In this document: positions 23,840 through 36,142 of the stretch, piece by piece
How the letters are laid out: every line of letters starts with the position of its first letter
Position numbering within the stretch: the first letter of the stretch is position 1
NCBI GenBank assembly: GCA_030568195.1
Contig: JAJLTO010000010.1
Location: 325,001-389,000 of the forward strand
DNA length: 64,000 nucleotides
DNA from: Dipodascopsis uninucleata var. uninucleata
Taxonomy: Eukaryota > Ascomycota > Lipomycetes > Lipomycetales > Lipomycetaceae
Reading direction: 5' to 3'
Notes under the pieces: model-generated
Told to the model about the DNA's origin: nothing
The model's database searches: none
The model's input: the letters and a program-made list of their open reading frames with translations, nothing else
Translations under genes and position numbers: made by a program

Positions 23840-24192
23840 GAAGATCTTTCCTGATTACTGTAAGTGCTGGGATAAATTCATAAAACTGCTAAATGATCGC
23901 CAAAAATTTGACCAGACTACATAGCACGAGATTTTCTCACCTCGTATTTACAGCTTTGGTTTTCTAAATTATAGAGCCATACGGGCCACTGTATTTGTAT
24001 AATTACAAGAATATTCGATTTTTGCAATTTCATAGAAATCATTTTGGATAGTCTGAGCCATAGGATATTCAACTCTGCCAAGAGTCAATAACAATTTTTT
24101 TTCATCTCAAATTTCCTCAAAAGTCATCTCTTTAGAATAGTCATTTCCCCTCGTTCTATTTCGATTTTCTCTTTTTTATTTCGATTTATTTA
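23840..24192. other. Intergenic region
   Basis: About 350 bases between two + genes; promoter of the hydrolase gene. Nothing else seen. Confidence 0.5.
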
Positions 24193-25866
24193 ATGTCTAC
24201 TTCAGCCCTGCGGTCCGGATTTTTTAGGTCTATTAAGAACCTGCATGTCAGTAGAATGCCTTTGCGTGCAAAGATATTGAATCCAGCTTTTGCCGGAGTA
24301 TGTGTCCGATTTGTTTAATTTGGAATTGAACTGTTGAATTTTTATGATTGTCCTATTTGCTAATTCCGATGTTTTATCTACAGTCAATGCAAATGTCTAC
24401 AAAGTCCGAAGAAGATGATGTTCTCTTTACTTCCAACTTTGCTACAAGAGTAGTGACGCTGAATCGACCTAGGAAGCTCAATGCTCTGAATATTTCTATG
24501 GTCGAGAAGATCACTCCTCGTCTCATTGAGTGGAAGAAGTCGGAACTTGCCAAAATTATAATTCTAAAGAGCAGCAGTCCTAAGGCTTTTAGTGCAGGAG
24601 GAGATGTTGCCTCGTTGACCAATGTGCCCGTTCATGAATCGTCAAATTTCTTTTCTGCTGAGTATATTCTGGACTATATTCTCGCTACTTATAATAAGCC
24701 AATTGTGGTATTTATGGATGGAATTACGAGTAAGTGATGATCAACAAGGTTTATCATTTTTTAGTGTATTTCGCAATATAAAAAAAAGATATTATATGCA
24801 GTGTTAATTTGTTAATCATATCTTTATAGTGGGTGGAGGTGCCGGTATGAGCATGCATGTGCCTTTCCGAGTTGCAACGGAAAAAACTGTTTTCTCTATG
24901 CCGGAGAGCCTAATTGGATTTTACCCCGACGTCGGTGCTTCTTTCTTCTTATCTAGAATGGATGGAGAACTTGGAACGTATTTGGCTCTTACTGGTGAGA
25001 GACTCAACGGGTTCGAAGCTCTACTTGGCAACGCGGCAACTCACTATGTACACAGTTCTCGTCTAGAAGAAATCCAGTCTCGTTTAGCAAATCTTGACTA
25101 CGCTGCGGAAGAAGTTGGAATGGAACGGCTTAATGCTGTAATCAACTCTGCTCTGTCTGATTTCGAGACCGAGGCTCCCTCTGACTTCGTTTATAGATAT
25201 TCTGGAGAGAATCGAAAAATTATTGACAGGGCATTTTCTGGAAAATCTGTTGAGAATATCAAGAAGACTTTAGAAGAATATTCCTCGACTTCTGAATTTG
25301 CTAAGCAAACGTTAGAGACGATGGAAACACGTTGTCCAACAAGCATGAAGGTTGCTCTTGAAGCCCTCCGTCAGGCGAAGTCATGGTCTATTTTGGACGC
25401 TTTCAAGTGGGATATTCATTTGGCAAACAAATTCATGGGTACTGAGGATTTTATTACTGGAGTGACTCACAGAGTGGTTAACAAACGTAGTGATAAGCCT
25501 GATTGGCAACCAGTTCCTCAAGACAAGGAGGTTAAAGAGAAGTTTTTCAAGTTCAAAAGAGACGATGAGCTTTTGAGTCAGCACTATGATACTTTGGAAG
25601 GAATCGTCCCTTCCGAGTCAGTTTACAGTCATTACCCTTATAAAAATGGTCTTCCCAGTGAATCAGAAGTGCAAGGATTCGTTCTCGGAGAGGACTCTAA
25701 CTCTGGACCCTTTCTCATGACTAAGAACGAAATTCTCAGACATTTTTTGGATGAATATCAGAACAAGCTTGGTGTTAAGGAGAAGGTAATGGAAATATTA
25801 GACCGTAAGACCAGTGTAGTTCAGGGTCATGAAGAAGAAGGCTTGGTCAACTGGAATGAAAAATAA
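24193..25866 (+). CDS. EHD3: 3-hydroxyisobutyryl-CoA hydrolase, mitochondrial
   Basis: Three exons, 24193-24297, 24384-24729 and 24830-25866; 495 residues, close to Ehd3 of yeast (500). Introns 86 and 100 nt (GTATGT and GTAAGT donors). The N terminus (MSTSALRSGFFRSIKNLH) is basic and Ser-rich, a mitochondrial targeting sequence. The enoyl-CoA hydratase/isomerase fold follows: VTLNRPRKLNALN, FSAGGDV (oxyanion hole), MGGGAGMSMH, and MPESLIGFYPDVGAS with the catalytic Glu region typical of this hydrolase branch. It releases 3-hydroxyisobutyrate from its CoA ester in valine breakdown; some yeast literature also calls it a mitoribosomal subunit (Mrp5/Ehd3). The junction ATT ACG A|TG GGT is in frame. 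No oddities. Confidence 0.95.
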
Positions 25867-26570
25867 ATGAAGATAGTGATGCTGTCTACGAGAAGCTATG
25901 ATCTCTTTCTTTTCTGAGTATCATAGTTTTAATTCGTTACTTCGGACGAGTTGATCATAAATAGCTGTTTGTATTTGTTGACCGGTAGGTTTGTAATTAG
26001 TCACAAATGCTTGTTCCTTCCAAATTTACTGAACTTTTTAACTATCATTTCTGCAATAATAAGTATTATACTATTCACTATTAAGTACGATCGAGGTGAT
26101 ACTTGAAATATAGTTTATTTAAAATGAAATATTATCAGAAAACAAAGACGATGATAAGGAAACGCAGAAGAGATATGATCAATATATACATGTAAGAAAA
26201 ACCGTATATGGAGTAATCGTTAAATTGGCTCCACAATATATACTCTTTCCAAGAGTCTCTTCTCCTTTGATATCCTGATATTCCTACTTTGCTTTGATAC
26301 AAATAAACAAATATATAAATTACATTATAGACATAAGGACTATTCAAAGTGTCCTAAAATTGAAAAAATAAGCATATATAATATAACAAATAAACGGAGT
26401 AGAGACGGAAGCAAAATAATTCCAATAAATGGACATTCAAAACACTTGCTTTTCTTTTCCATCGATAGAAAACTATTCTTTCAATATAACTACCAATCTT
26501 CTCGCATAGCCTTCATTATCATGTATACATACATATATCATCTACGCTAAACGATTACCAGACTAACTAA
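25867..26570. other. Convergent 3' region
   Basis: About 700 AT-rich bases between the ends of the hydrolase gene (+) and TUF1 (-). Only 3' UTRs are expected. Confidence 0.5.
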
Positions 26571-28016
26571 TTACTCTAGAATTTGAGTAATCATACCAGT
26601 ACCAACAGTCTTACCACCCTCACGGATGTTGAATCTAAGACCAGTCTCCAACGGAAGTGGGTAGAGCATGGTACAGACAAGCTCAACATTGTCACCTGGA
26701 TTTACCATACGCTCTTCGCCGTCTTCAGTGACAGCCTTTCCATCTGGAAAGTTCAAGACAACAGTGACATTGGCAGTACGAATAAACATCTGGGGGCGAT
26801 AGTGGTCAGTAAAGCCAGACCTGCGGCCACCTTCCTCGGTGGAAAGGATGTAGAAAGAAGCAAGGAACTTCTTAGAAGACTTCATGGTACCTGGCTTGGC
26901 AATGACCATACCACGCTTAAGTTGATCACGTCGAATACCACGGAGAAGAATACCACAATTGTCACCAGCCATAGCCTTGTCAAGCTCCTTTCTGAACATC
27001 TCAATGCCAGTAGCAGTAGTCTTGATTGGTTGAGGTTGGAAACCGACAATCTCGATTTCTTCACCCTTAGACAAGCTACCACGCTCTGCACGACCAGTGA
27101 CAACAGTACCACGACCAGAAATAGTGAAAATATCCTCAATAGACATCAAAAATGGCTTCTCAAGATCACGTTCAGGGGTTGGAATAGTAGAATCAACAGC
27201 ATCCATAAGTTTCAAGATAGCATCCTCACCAATGTCCTTCTGACGGCCCTCAAGAGCACAAAGAGCAGATCCCATAATAACGGGAATGTTCTCACCGTCA
27301 AATCCATAAGAGCTAAGAAGTTCGCGCATTTCCATTTCAACAAGTTCTAACATCTCGGGGTCCTCAATTGTGTCTACTTTGTTGACGAACACAACCAAGT
27401 GCTGAACACCCACCTGACGAGCAAGTAAGATGTGCTCACGAGTCTGGGGCATCTGACCATCAGTAGCAGCAACGACAATAATAGCACCATCCATCTGGGC
27501 CGCACCAGTAATCATGTTTTTGATATAATCAGCGTGACCAGGACAATCGACGTGGGCATAATGACGCTTGTCAGTTTCGTATTCGACATGAGCAGTAGAA
27601 ATGGTAATACCACGAGCCTTCTCCTCTGGAGCTTTGTCAATGGACGAGTAATCCTTGAATTCGGCTTGTCCTCTTCCCGCAAGAACCTTTGTAATGGCTG
27701 CAGTCAATGTGGTCTTACCATGATCAACATGACCGATTGTTCCTATGTTCAAGTGTGGCTTCTCACGGTTAAATGCTGCAGCATAACCACGAGTGAAGAC
27801 GGTGGTGGCAACACATGCAGGCTTCTCCACTGTGTCATTAAACTTAGGTTAGCATTATTATTCAATTATTTTCCTTCAGTACCATTATATTTTTCGAAAA
27901 TTCACGGCGCAATACTATTATTTGCATCAGACATCATACTCACATCTGGAAGCTGCCGAATAGGCAGAGCGCACAAATGTGCGAGCAGCTGGAACGAGAC
28001 TTCGGTACAAAGACAT
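26571..28016 (-). CDS. TUF1: Mitochondrial translation elongation factor Tu
   Basis: Two exons, 28016-27944 and 27829-26571; 443 residues. The 114-nt intron (GTGAGT, TGCTAAC branch, ACAG) splits the targeting sequence ([23 protein letters not shown]) from the body. GTPase motifs: GHVDHGKTT (G1), RGITIS (switch I/G2), DCPGHADY (G3), NKVD (G4), then domains 2 and 3 ([35 protein letters not shown]). Delivers aminoacyl-tRNA to mitochondrial ribosomes. Codons are strongly biased, as in highly expressed genes of this window (MLS1, NDE1). Length agrees with yeast Tuf1 (437). Confidence 0.98.
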
Positions 28017-29089
28017 ATCTACAATTCCAAAATTCTTCTGCTAGAACACAAGAATTCGATTCAAGTATTCTTTTGCCTACTAAATCGTTCAATTTTCTGT
28101 TTCTAAAAAAGAATATATAGTTGGGGCTACAGAAAACTGTACTGACAAGTCTAGAAGAAAAAAAATTTTGGACCCGGAAGTGAAGTGGAAATTTTTCGGG
28201 ATTTGTGATACACCAGGGTAATTTCACACAAAACCCTTAATTGTTACAAGGAATAATGAAATCAGACTATATGTTGTTGCCTATGAAATGTTAAGTTATA
28301 CAAAAAGTAACTATGGTACATACTAGAAACAAATGCTGCTAGATAGGTAATATATATATATATATATATAAAGGAAGTCGAAATAGAAGAACAGAATAAA
28401 ATGCCAAGCAAGACTCTGCATCTTATATATGTTCATGCTAGAACAACAAGCCATTGAAGTGTTAAAGAGACCTTACAATAGCTATGAATAGACCCAATGG
28501 TCATAACATACCAAGCATAAGGAGAAAAAATAATAAAAACAATGAATAGAAGAAATGACGAAATCTAAATCGACATATAAGCAGTGACATAATGGCTCGC
28601 GAAAAGGAAAAAAAAAGCTGGCTCATGGATAGAGATATCCAGGCCTAACGGTATGTGTTCTAGCAATCTGAATATGCATATATTAAGGTAAGGTGCGTGT
28701 GATGCAAAGCCACACGCTTTATAGTAGAGAAGTAAGGTTGGAATTCCGCAGAATTTTCTCAGTCATAAATCATTGCTACCATCCAAAACACTAAGGAAAT
28801 GTGGAAATAAACCAGTTCTCCAGTTAAGACTGCATTAAAAACAAAAATAGGCCAGGCGAAGGTAAGCAGTGGGTGGATAGATAGTATATTACAATATTCC
28901 ATCCTGTTGATTTGTCTTTCGTGCTTGTCAGCGCCCCATCACTAGCTTTGGGAATATCCAGTGGTGAAACGACTCGAACATATTTCATTATCTGAATATT
29001 CAGTCTGAGCATAATAAACTTGAAGATGTGGCAGACGTGAACGGCCTAGTATAATAATTGAATCGAAATCAACAGCAAAATTCGTCAGC
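28017..29089. other. Intergenic region between TUF1 and SNF4
   Basis: About 1.1 kb with the TUF1 promoter and the SNF4 3' UTR. Contains a TA run at 28351-28370. No coding frame with family resemblance. Confidence 0.5.
28351..28370. repeat. (TA)10 microsatellite
   Basis: Pure TA dinucleotide run of 20 bases upstream of TUF1. Confidence 0.95.
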
Positions 29090-30404
29090 TCATGCTTGTA
29101 GGTGCGATTTCTCCTGGACTGGAGATTGGACAGTTGAATTCGCCGCCGACTGGGCAGCAGAAATATCACCTCCTTCACCTAGGAGGAGATAATGTAGTAT
29201 GTCACCCAAAGAAACGATTCCCTTCAAATGATTACTGCCATCAACAACAATCAAACGATGAAGACGAGCTCGACGAATAGTGTCCATAATAGTATCCATT
29301 CTATCTTGATCCGTACAAGTATAGACACCTTCGAATTCGTCAGATCGTCTCATGAGCGCCTCCCCAACAGTGAGTTGCAAATCAGTATATATTCCACCCT
29401 TAACTAGAGTCAGCACATCAACAGATTCATATACGTTAAGTAAAACTCCATCTGCATCTAGAATAGGTATACTGGAGATGCCACGAGCTGCAAGCAAATG
29501 GATGACTTCAAAGACTGGAGTGTCCATAGTAGCAGTTGCCAAGTTATCGTATGCACCGATATTTAAATCCTTCAGTGGTTTTCTTAGCATCCTCGTTTCC
29601 TTACACTATCGATATTATAATGTTAGTCGAGCAATATATACGATCAGCTATAGTCGTAAACTGAAGTGTGTGAAGTGGGAGAAATCGATGATTTACTTAC
29701 ATTTTGTGAAACAAATTTTAATATTCGATACTGTGTAAGCACGCTTAGTACTATCTCTCTCTTGTTGTCTTCTTGATAGTCGATAAGAGGAATTCTTCGA
29801 CCCTTGCTAGCAATCATTTTCAAGCATGCATCATAGAGTCTCTTAAATGGATGGATAGAGACAGTTTCGATCGGAGTAGATCCGATCGCCTTCTCTACGT
29901 CTCGTAGGCCGTCTAAAGTAAATTGATCAATTTCATCCATTTTTTCTGGGTATTGATAGTAGTATTGGATAACGTTTATGTAATCTGATGAGGTCAAAAG
30001 TCCTGCGAACTTGGACGTCTTTGAATTCCACAGTGGTGCTGACACAATTCCTAATTACACATAAAGTTAGCAATTATGCAGCATTTCTTGATAGCTAAAA
30101 TTTTGACTCCTACCATTCTGGATTAAAATATTTAATGACTTTCTGACCAAAAGTGATGTATCTAATACCAACAATCTAAAACTGACCGGAAGAACATCGT
30201 AAGCAGTTTTGCCTTTGAGGAATTCTCTAATGGACTTCTGCAAACGGAGAGTTACATAGTGAATCAGTATTACTTTTCTAATCGGATATCTTTCATGTTA
30301 TTCCAACTTACCAGACCATCGCGCTGTTCCATATCAATAATATCTTCTGTAGCATTGAAAACGACGTCCGCTATTGGTGTCTTTGTGCCCATAATCTCCG
30401 CCAT
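29090..30404 (-). CDS. SNF4: AMPK/SNF1 complex gamma subunit (Snf4)
   Basis: Four exons, 30404-30312, 30237-30114, 30050-29701 and 29605-29090; 360 residues. Introns 74, 63 and 95 nt; all junctions restore frame, including [10 protein letters not shown] and FVSQN|CKETRML, which align to yeast Snf4 (IVSAPLWDSK; LNCRETHFL). Four CBS motifs in two Bateman pairs bind adenine nucleotides: about 40-105 ([30 protein letters not shown]), then [37 protein letters not shown], and [19 protein letters not shown] to [22 protein letters not shown]. Regulatory subunit of the SNF1 kinase, needed for growth on non-glucose carbon sources. It has a short extra N and C terminus relative to yeast (322). Confidence 0.96.
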
Positions 30405-31150
30405 ATTGTACCCTATGTATGATTCATGCAACTTTCTAAATGTAACGTAGAAGTTGTAACCTTGAAGATTTCTAAAACGTATACAACACTACCGCAAAGT
30501 AAATGCCCGCTTAACGATTCCTTCAAATGACGAACTAGTATAATGATAGCCGTTTTGTGTAGGCTCAAATACGTCCTCTCGATGTTCAAAGGACACTATA
30601 CCAACGAGAACCTTCGTAACCCCTCAGACAAATATTGGGCTAATTACCAAACAAAATAATCAATCTATATTTTAAAGGAATCTCAAAAAAATAATTCACG
30701 TATCTCAGTGTCCGATTCGATGCCAAACACGAAATAAGAAAATAAATTATCTAAAATATATAAAACTGCGAATCTTTAAGTACGAAGACAAGGAACTAAG
30801 CGATGGGGGTTTTTATTCTTTGATGATGCTGGTTAGTATGCATATGTGTTACATGATTTTATATTTAAAGCCCTTAATACATAATTATCTTTATACATAT
30901 CTACGTCATTCACCATAGAGTCTATGCTAATATTTATAATTTGAATATATCGTCTATAGAAAAATTAGAAAAAAGCGCATACATGTACTATACGCAACAG
31001 TCAGAGACCCAATAAGTGGATCAAACATTGAATAATTGCGAACATCAGCAATTTTCTCAAGAAATGGGAAGAGCCAAACAAATCCGTCGAGAGAAATAAA
31101 CTAAATAGCGACGGACTACCAAGCTCAACGCTATGAAGCGAAAAGCAAGA
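30405..31150. other. SNF4 upstream / DPP3 downstream region
   Basis: About 750 AT-rich bases; SNF4 promoter and DPP3 3' UTR. No gene seen. Confidence 0.5.
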
Positions 31151-33447
31151 TTAGACTTCGCGTTCTACAAAACTGAGAATCATTCCTTCAGGAGTCTCAG
31201 GATATTCCTTGTATAATATTGTGCCATCAGACTGCAGAATAGTATTACACTGATTGAATTGACGCCTTGGTAGCTTCTTCTTGATAACAATATCTCTGAA
31301 CTTGGCCAGAGACTCTGGTACAGATGTAGCGCTAGCATAAAACTTCTTTCCTTGCTCGGCATCAGCAGTAGATTTATAAATATGTAATTTCTGAAGATAT
31401 TGCTCAACTGCAGGACGACCGTGTGACATTATTTTTGAACGGTCTATTGTAAGAGTAAGATCCGAATAGTCATCTTTGGTGTACGTGAGCTTAACAAATG
31501 ACTTGTCGCCATAATCTAAAAATGCCTTAAAAATGGAGAACCGGGCCTGCACATGTGGCTGACCCCATTTCTTAGAAGTTGGATCCCAGAACTCAAGGGC
31601 AATAAGGCCTGCACGAGCCATCTGTAGATACGAGATGTAGATAACATCGTCAGCTTTCTCTTCAGTAGTGCCAGTGTGCCCAAAAATGCTGAGAAGCTTC
31701 TTATCTGTACACAGATACATCGCCACACATTCAGCACGACACTCTTCATAACTTCCAGCAGTGGTACCAAAAACACTTCCCCATGTCTGCCCTGGTTTAT
31801 AGTAAGTAGTCACTGGCTTTCCATCAAGTGGCGATACCGGTGGATTCTTAGGATCAAAATTGAACTCTCCTGTTGCTGTTTCGGATAATAGTTTTCCACT
31901 ACCGTGACCAAGTAGTTCGTGAATACCAACCTGTACTTCGAAAGCAGGGCCACGAAGCTTTTCAGCCAGCTCTTGATCTTCATCAGCGATAAAAGGGATT
32001 TTTTCATTTGCAGACTTTGCGGACAAAACGTTTCCCAGAGACACGTTTTTGAATCCGATTGTTTGCCGAATATCATCATACTAATAAGCGCATGTAAGTA
32101 AAGTAGACAATATACCATAAGACATGAGAAAATACTCACATTTGGTATGTTAATTCCAGCTGGGATACCAGATCTACATGGGCAGATTATTTCTTGTTAG
32201 TAACTTTTTTTCAAGTGCAATTCTTAAACGATAAATATTACATACCCAGCAAATGTCATGACCTCAAGAGAAGTGAAATCTGGCGGAGTGAAAACATCCT
32301 TCTCGAATTCCTTTGTCCAAGGCAACATAGAGATAAACTCTTTAGCACTGTCAACAAGAGATCCAAATTTCTTGGTACGTTCTTGATTCACCATTGAGAT
32401 CAGACCCTCCCATTCACCCCTAATTCCAGCAGGATCACGATATGTCTCTATGAAACCAATATTAGTCTCAACCGTGGGGCCAATGTCTTTAACCCAATAG
32501 CGCTGAGAGTCCTTGTGAGATTCCATGCTACCATATCTAAACGACTCCACATACGCTTTAAGCATTAACTTCTGAGTATCGTTTGCAGAATATTCAATGG
32601 CCCTTTCAAGAGAATCTGCAATTAGTCCCATTTCACGGGCATGATCACCATATTGAACCTTGACGATAGCATTTTCACCTAAAGAAGAAACGCGAAATTC
32701 GCTCTGAGGAAACCTATTGCCCATGACAAATGCCACCCCTGCATTATCAAGGGCTGATGCGATTAATAGGGTGTAAGTTCTATCTTCATTCTTAGCCAGT
32801 CGGGTGTTCTCCGGTAACAACGCTTGTCCAACTGCGTCATGTACAGCTTCGATCTCTTTTTGTGTTATATCACCGTAGTAATAAGAAGTAATGTGGCCCT
32901 TCTCCGGATATCCAAGAAGTGTCTCCGATGCAGGATCAATAGAATATATCTTGTTAGCTACTTTTTGGAACAATTCGTCAGTGATTGAGCTGATTGATGC
33001 AGCTGCAGCAAATTTCTCCTCTGGAATTCGAGGAATAAACTTGACATCACCAAATGACTTGTAGTTACCCAAATTCGATAGCACCTGTGAGAAGTACTCT
33101 AACATGAATTGCAATTCTTCTTCAGTAAGAGTCCTACTTTCTATAAATGTAGTCCATTGTCCATTTACAACTTTATACATGCCCATTATCAGGTCATAGA
33201 TCCCCTCTGACTCGGGTGATACTTGACGGAGACCGACACGAGTACCAAAGTGTGCAGCCTTGGAAAAATAATGAGCATACAACTTCTCTTTATCAGTTAG
33301 CTTCTCAAAATGGACCTTAGCTGATAATGCCGAAATAGGCGCTTTTGTATCAGCGTAAAATGACATCAATGCAGATGAAGGAGCCATAGTGGAAAAGAAC
33401 ACAGATCTAGTTAATTGTCGTACAACCTGCGGACGAATCCACTTCAT
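31151..33447 (-). CDS. DPP3: Dipeptidyl peptidase III
   Basis: Three exons, 33447-32246, 32173-32140 (34 nt) and 32080-31151; 721 residues. Introns 72 and 59 nt; the tiny exon 2 codes GSGIPAGINIPN and joins in frame to YDDIRQTIGFKNVSLG. M49 zinc metallopeptidase: signature HELLGHGSGKLL (His 466, Glu 467, His 471) and second zinc motif EECRAECVAMYL. Removes dipeptides from short peptides in the cytosol. The first 20 residues (MKWIRPQVVRQLTRSVFFST) look like a mitochondrial presequence, and the next Met (MAPSSALMSFYADTKAPIS) aligns near the usual cytosolic start, so two forms may be made. Confidence 0.97.
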
Positions 33448-33548
33448 TCAAATAGTTTCAAAAAGCTAACGACGAACTGCGTATGCAGAAAAGACTTGAA
33501 ATACAACAAAGACTGGAAGGATAATATAGTAACTAATACTCAGTGTTG
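33448..33548. promoter_or_regulatory. 101-bp divergent promoter (DPP3 / UVRAG-like)
   Basis: Only 101 bases separate the first ATG of DPP3 (-) from the first ATG of the UVRAG-like gene (+). If both starts are right, both genes share this promoter; either could in fact use a downstream Met. Confidence 0.45.
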
Positions 33549-34696
33549 ATGATTGTCTTCAAACCAATCGAATGTCAAAGTGAACAAATTGTGAGTAAAA
33601 ATAGTGTCATTATTTCGTTGGGATTTTTAGCGGTATTTTCTTATGGAGTTTACCTTTTACAGGTAGCAAGCGAGCAACTGCCAAACGGAGTAGAGACGAC
33701 GAAACAGCAAAAAAAAAAAAGCGTCTTAGTCTTTCAGTTCCATCGATATTATGATATCAATATACTAGACGAGCGCAAAATTGATACAGCGGACTGATTA
33801 AATATTAAGAACAAACTATACAGTGCAATGAAGCTTGAGAGAATCGAAGAAGGCATCTCAGATGCTGAACGTGCACGTAGGCAAGACGAAGTCGAAATCA
33901 GTAAAATATTGTTGCAGAATTGCCGCGCATATAAGTCTGTGGTTCGAGTTGCTCAAGAACGTATCTGGTTAGAATATGAGCGCAGCATGGTAAAGACAGA
34001 GGAAGAACGACTTACTTTGGCAAAGGAACAAAGACAGAAACTCGAGGTGGCATTGCACGATCGGCGACAGGAGCTTGAGAACGCACAACAGGAGTTAACA
34101 CGAGGGGTGCAAGTACTAGCAGAATGTGAAAAAGAATTGCAGCTTCAAAAAGAAGCGTCTCTTAGTGCGCAAAAAGAGATTGCGGGTCAGCGAAAACGGA
34201 TATGTGAGGATTTAGATAAGATCTATCCCATTGAACCTGTAAGTGATAACAAGGTCCATAAGTGACGTTTTACAAGTTGATGATGACTAACGGATATTAG
34301 ATTGTGGGACGGACTTTTGCATTTTCAATACGTGGAATTGAGCTGCCTAATACAAGCTATAATGGCTACGACGAGGAACAGATTGGAACTGCATTAGGCT
34401 ATACTGCACACCTCGTATATCTGCTTTCGTTCTATCTGGGTGTGAAACTGCGTTATCCTGTAAATCCAGGCGGTAATCGTTCCTATGTAGAGGACCCTGT
34501 AAGTGTATTTCAGGGCCCAAGGACATTTCCTCTGTGGCCTAAAGGCTCCGTGTATTATCGATTTGAATATGGCGTTTTTTTATTAAATAAGAGTATTGAG
34601 CAGTTGATGAATTCTCAGTCATTGCTTGCCATCGACCTTAGACACACACTACCAAATCTCAAATGTCTGTTATTATCTTTAGAGTCGGGCTCATAG
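33549..34696 (+). CDS. VPS38: UVRAG/Vps38-like subunit of PI3-kinase complex II
   Basis: Proposed exons 33549-33590, 33663-33689, 33810-34238, 34301-34696; 297 residues. Exons 3 and 4 are firm (GTAAGT, GACTAAC branch, TTAG; joins YPIEP to IVGRTFAF). The first two are inferred: 33549-33797 and the main frame are in the same phase with one stop between them, and splicing GGA|GTAGAG to TTAAG|AAC removes it. Parts: coiled coil (about 25-165), then a BARA-type region with ALGYTAHLVYLLSFYLGVKL, RYPVNPGGNRSYVEDP, FPLWPKGS, FEYGVFLLNKSIEQL and DLRHTLPNLK, which match human UVRAG almost motif by motif. Works with Vps34, Vps15 and Atg6 in endosomal/vacuolar sorting. The N-terminal C2 domain of UVRAG is absent from this model. 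A shorter form could start at Met 33828. Confidence 0.85.
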
Positions 34697-35075
34697 ATCA
34701 GAAAAGAAATATTAGCCCGCATGCTTGTTTGGTTTTTTTGATGCTTAGTTTCATTTGATTTATATATATGGAAGGATGGCGGGGAAGGACGTGATTTTCT
34801 TATTCAATTATTTCTATCTTATGCATTGTTGTCAGTAAGGGTCGATTAGTCCGTTTATGTATGTCTCCCCGGTTGGCTGGTAGAAAAAGAGTGTATAATA
34901 CGATTTGTGCATCTGCATAGTAATACTTTTATTCAGATTATAGTAATCATTTTTTATATATATACTGTGTTTGGTATTGGTAATGGGGAGACCTGTCCCG
35001 CACACCTGCCATTTTGTAGGAGTAAAAATAGCTGCCACGCATATATGTAACTAAATATATATAAACGACTGTCTC
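34697..35075. other. Convergent 3' region
   Basis: About 380 bases between the ends of the UVRAG-like (+) and PEX11-like (-) genes. AT-rich; nothing else seen. Confidence 0.5.
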
Positions 35076-35786
35076 TCACTTCGCCTGCCAGAGTGGAACT
35101 ACGCGTACGCCGCCTGCAATTGTGCCTAGCAAACCGACAACAGTGTCAGACAGGAAACCTTTTGATGACCAGTGGATAGTAAGAGGAAAGTAAGCAGTAT
35201 TAACAATCAGCTGGCGCCACCAGAGTTCCTTCGCTGACTTATCCATAAGAAGTTCTTTTGCTGATACCTGTCGAACACGAATAAGTCTAATATACTCCAG
35301 AATAACATGCGCTGCGAATAATCGAGATGATATGAGCCAAAATCTGTCAATAGAGCGCTTACTTATGGGGACAATGTTGAGCGATCCCAGATATGCTGCA
35401 TTTTCTATAACCTGGTATAATGTATTCACTATAACCTGAGAATATGCTATAAGGCGAAGAATGCTATCGGAAGGAGATCGTTCTAACGTATCAATAGCCC
35501 ATCGCAGCATTGCAATAAGGCCCCAAAGTCTGTTAAACGTCCGAACATCTGATATCTTAGATGACAATGTCTTTAACCGAGTAGGCAACGTTGACTTCTT
35601 CTCTCGCATAGGAAGTGTGCTGGACAACAACGAAAGTACATACTGCGCAGTCATTAGATTAAGGTCTAGCGATGAACTGTTTGACAGTATACGATTAGCT
35701 TTCGTTAATGCCGGGTCCGCAGCTCTTGCTGCAGCCAGCAATATACCAGTTGCAGCAGCATTTTCTGGATCTGCTTTTGATGACAT
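35076..35786 (-). CDS. PEX11: Pex11-family peroxisomal membrane protein
   Basis: Single exon, 236 residues. The pattern is that of Pex11-type peroxins: an N-terminal stretch of amphipathic helices ending LPTRLKTLSSKISDVRTFNRLWGLIAMLRWA, a middle region YQVIENAAYLGSLNIVPISKRSIDRFWLISSRLFAAHVILEYIRLIR (the family L.yq..E...yl....i.), and a C-terminal hydrophobic segment (FLSDTVVGLLGTIAGGVRVVPLW). Pex11 proteins elongate and divide peroxisomes. The sequence resembles the Pex11C/filamentous-fungal subgroup more than yeast Pex11; the exact paralogue is not certain. Confidence 0.75.
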   Translation of the reverse strand: MSSKADPENAAATGILLAAARAADPALTKANRILSNSSSLDLNLMTAQYVLSLLSSTLPMREKKSTLPTRLKTLSSKISDVRTFNRLWGLIAMLRWAIDTLERSPSDSILRLIAYSQVIVNTLYQVIENAAYLGSLNIVPISKRSIDRFWLISSRLFAAHVILEYIRLIRVRQVSAKELLMDKSAKELWWRQLIVNTAYFPLTIHWSSKGFLSDTVVGLLGTIAGGVRVVPLWQAK

Positions 35787-36142
35787 TAGCGATTTTCAGT
35801 TATGCTACGTATTGACGACCGATAATAATGCTATGCTTCAATAGACGTATAGCACGCAAAAGCAGATCTAATAATTTTTTGTCAGTCTATAGTTGAGCAG
35901 TATTCCTGTAAAATATTTGCTGTCTAAACTTTTACAAATTGCTCTGTTAAACGAATGCATTTTTCCGGGTCTGGGAGGGGATATCGTGCGGCTCGTGGGA
36001 TATGATATCGCAGGGACATGCCACGAGGATGGCAGTAGAGAGCACAGTAAATATTATTATAGACGTACATAGTATTTACAAGATTCGTTACTGAGGGTAC
36101 AAAAATGAATAAAACAATATAGACATTATTTTTCGTTAGTAT
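35787..36142. other. Intergenic region
   Basis: About 356 bases between PEX11-like and IBA57 (both -). PEX11 promoter; nothing else seen. Confidence 0.5.

Noticed and set aside
27432-28106. 224-codon frame on + over TUF1
   Set aside because: Antisense shadow of the codon-biased TUF1 gene.
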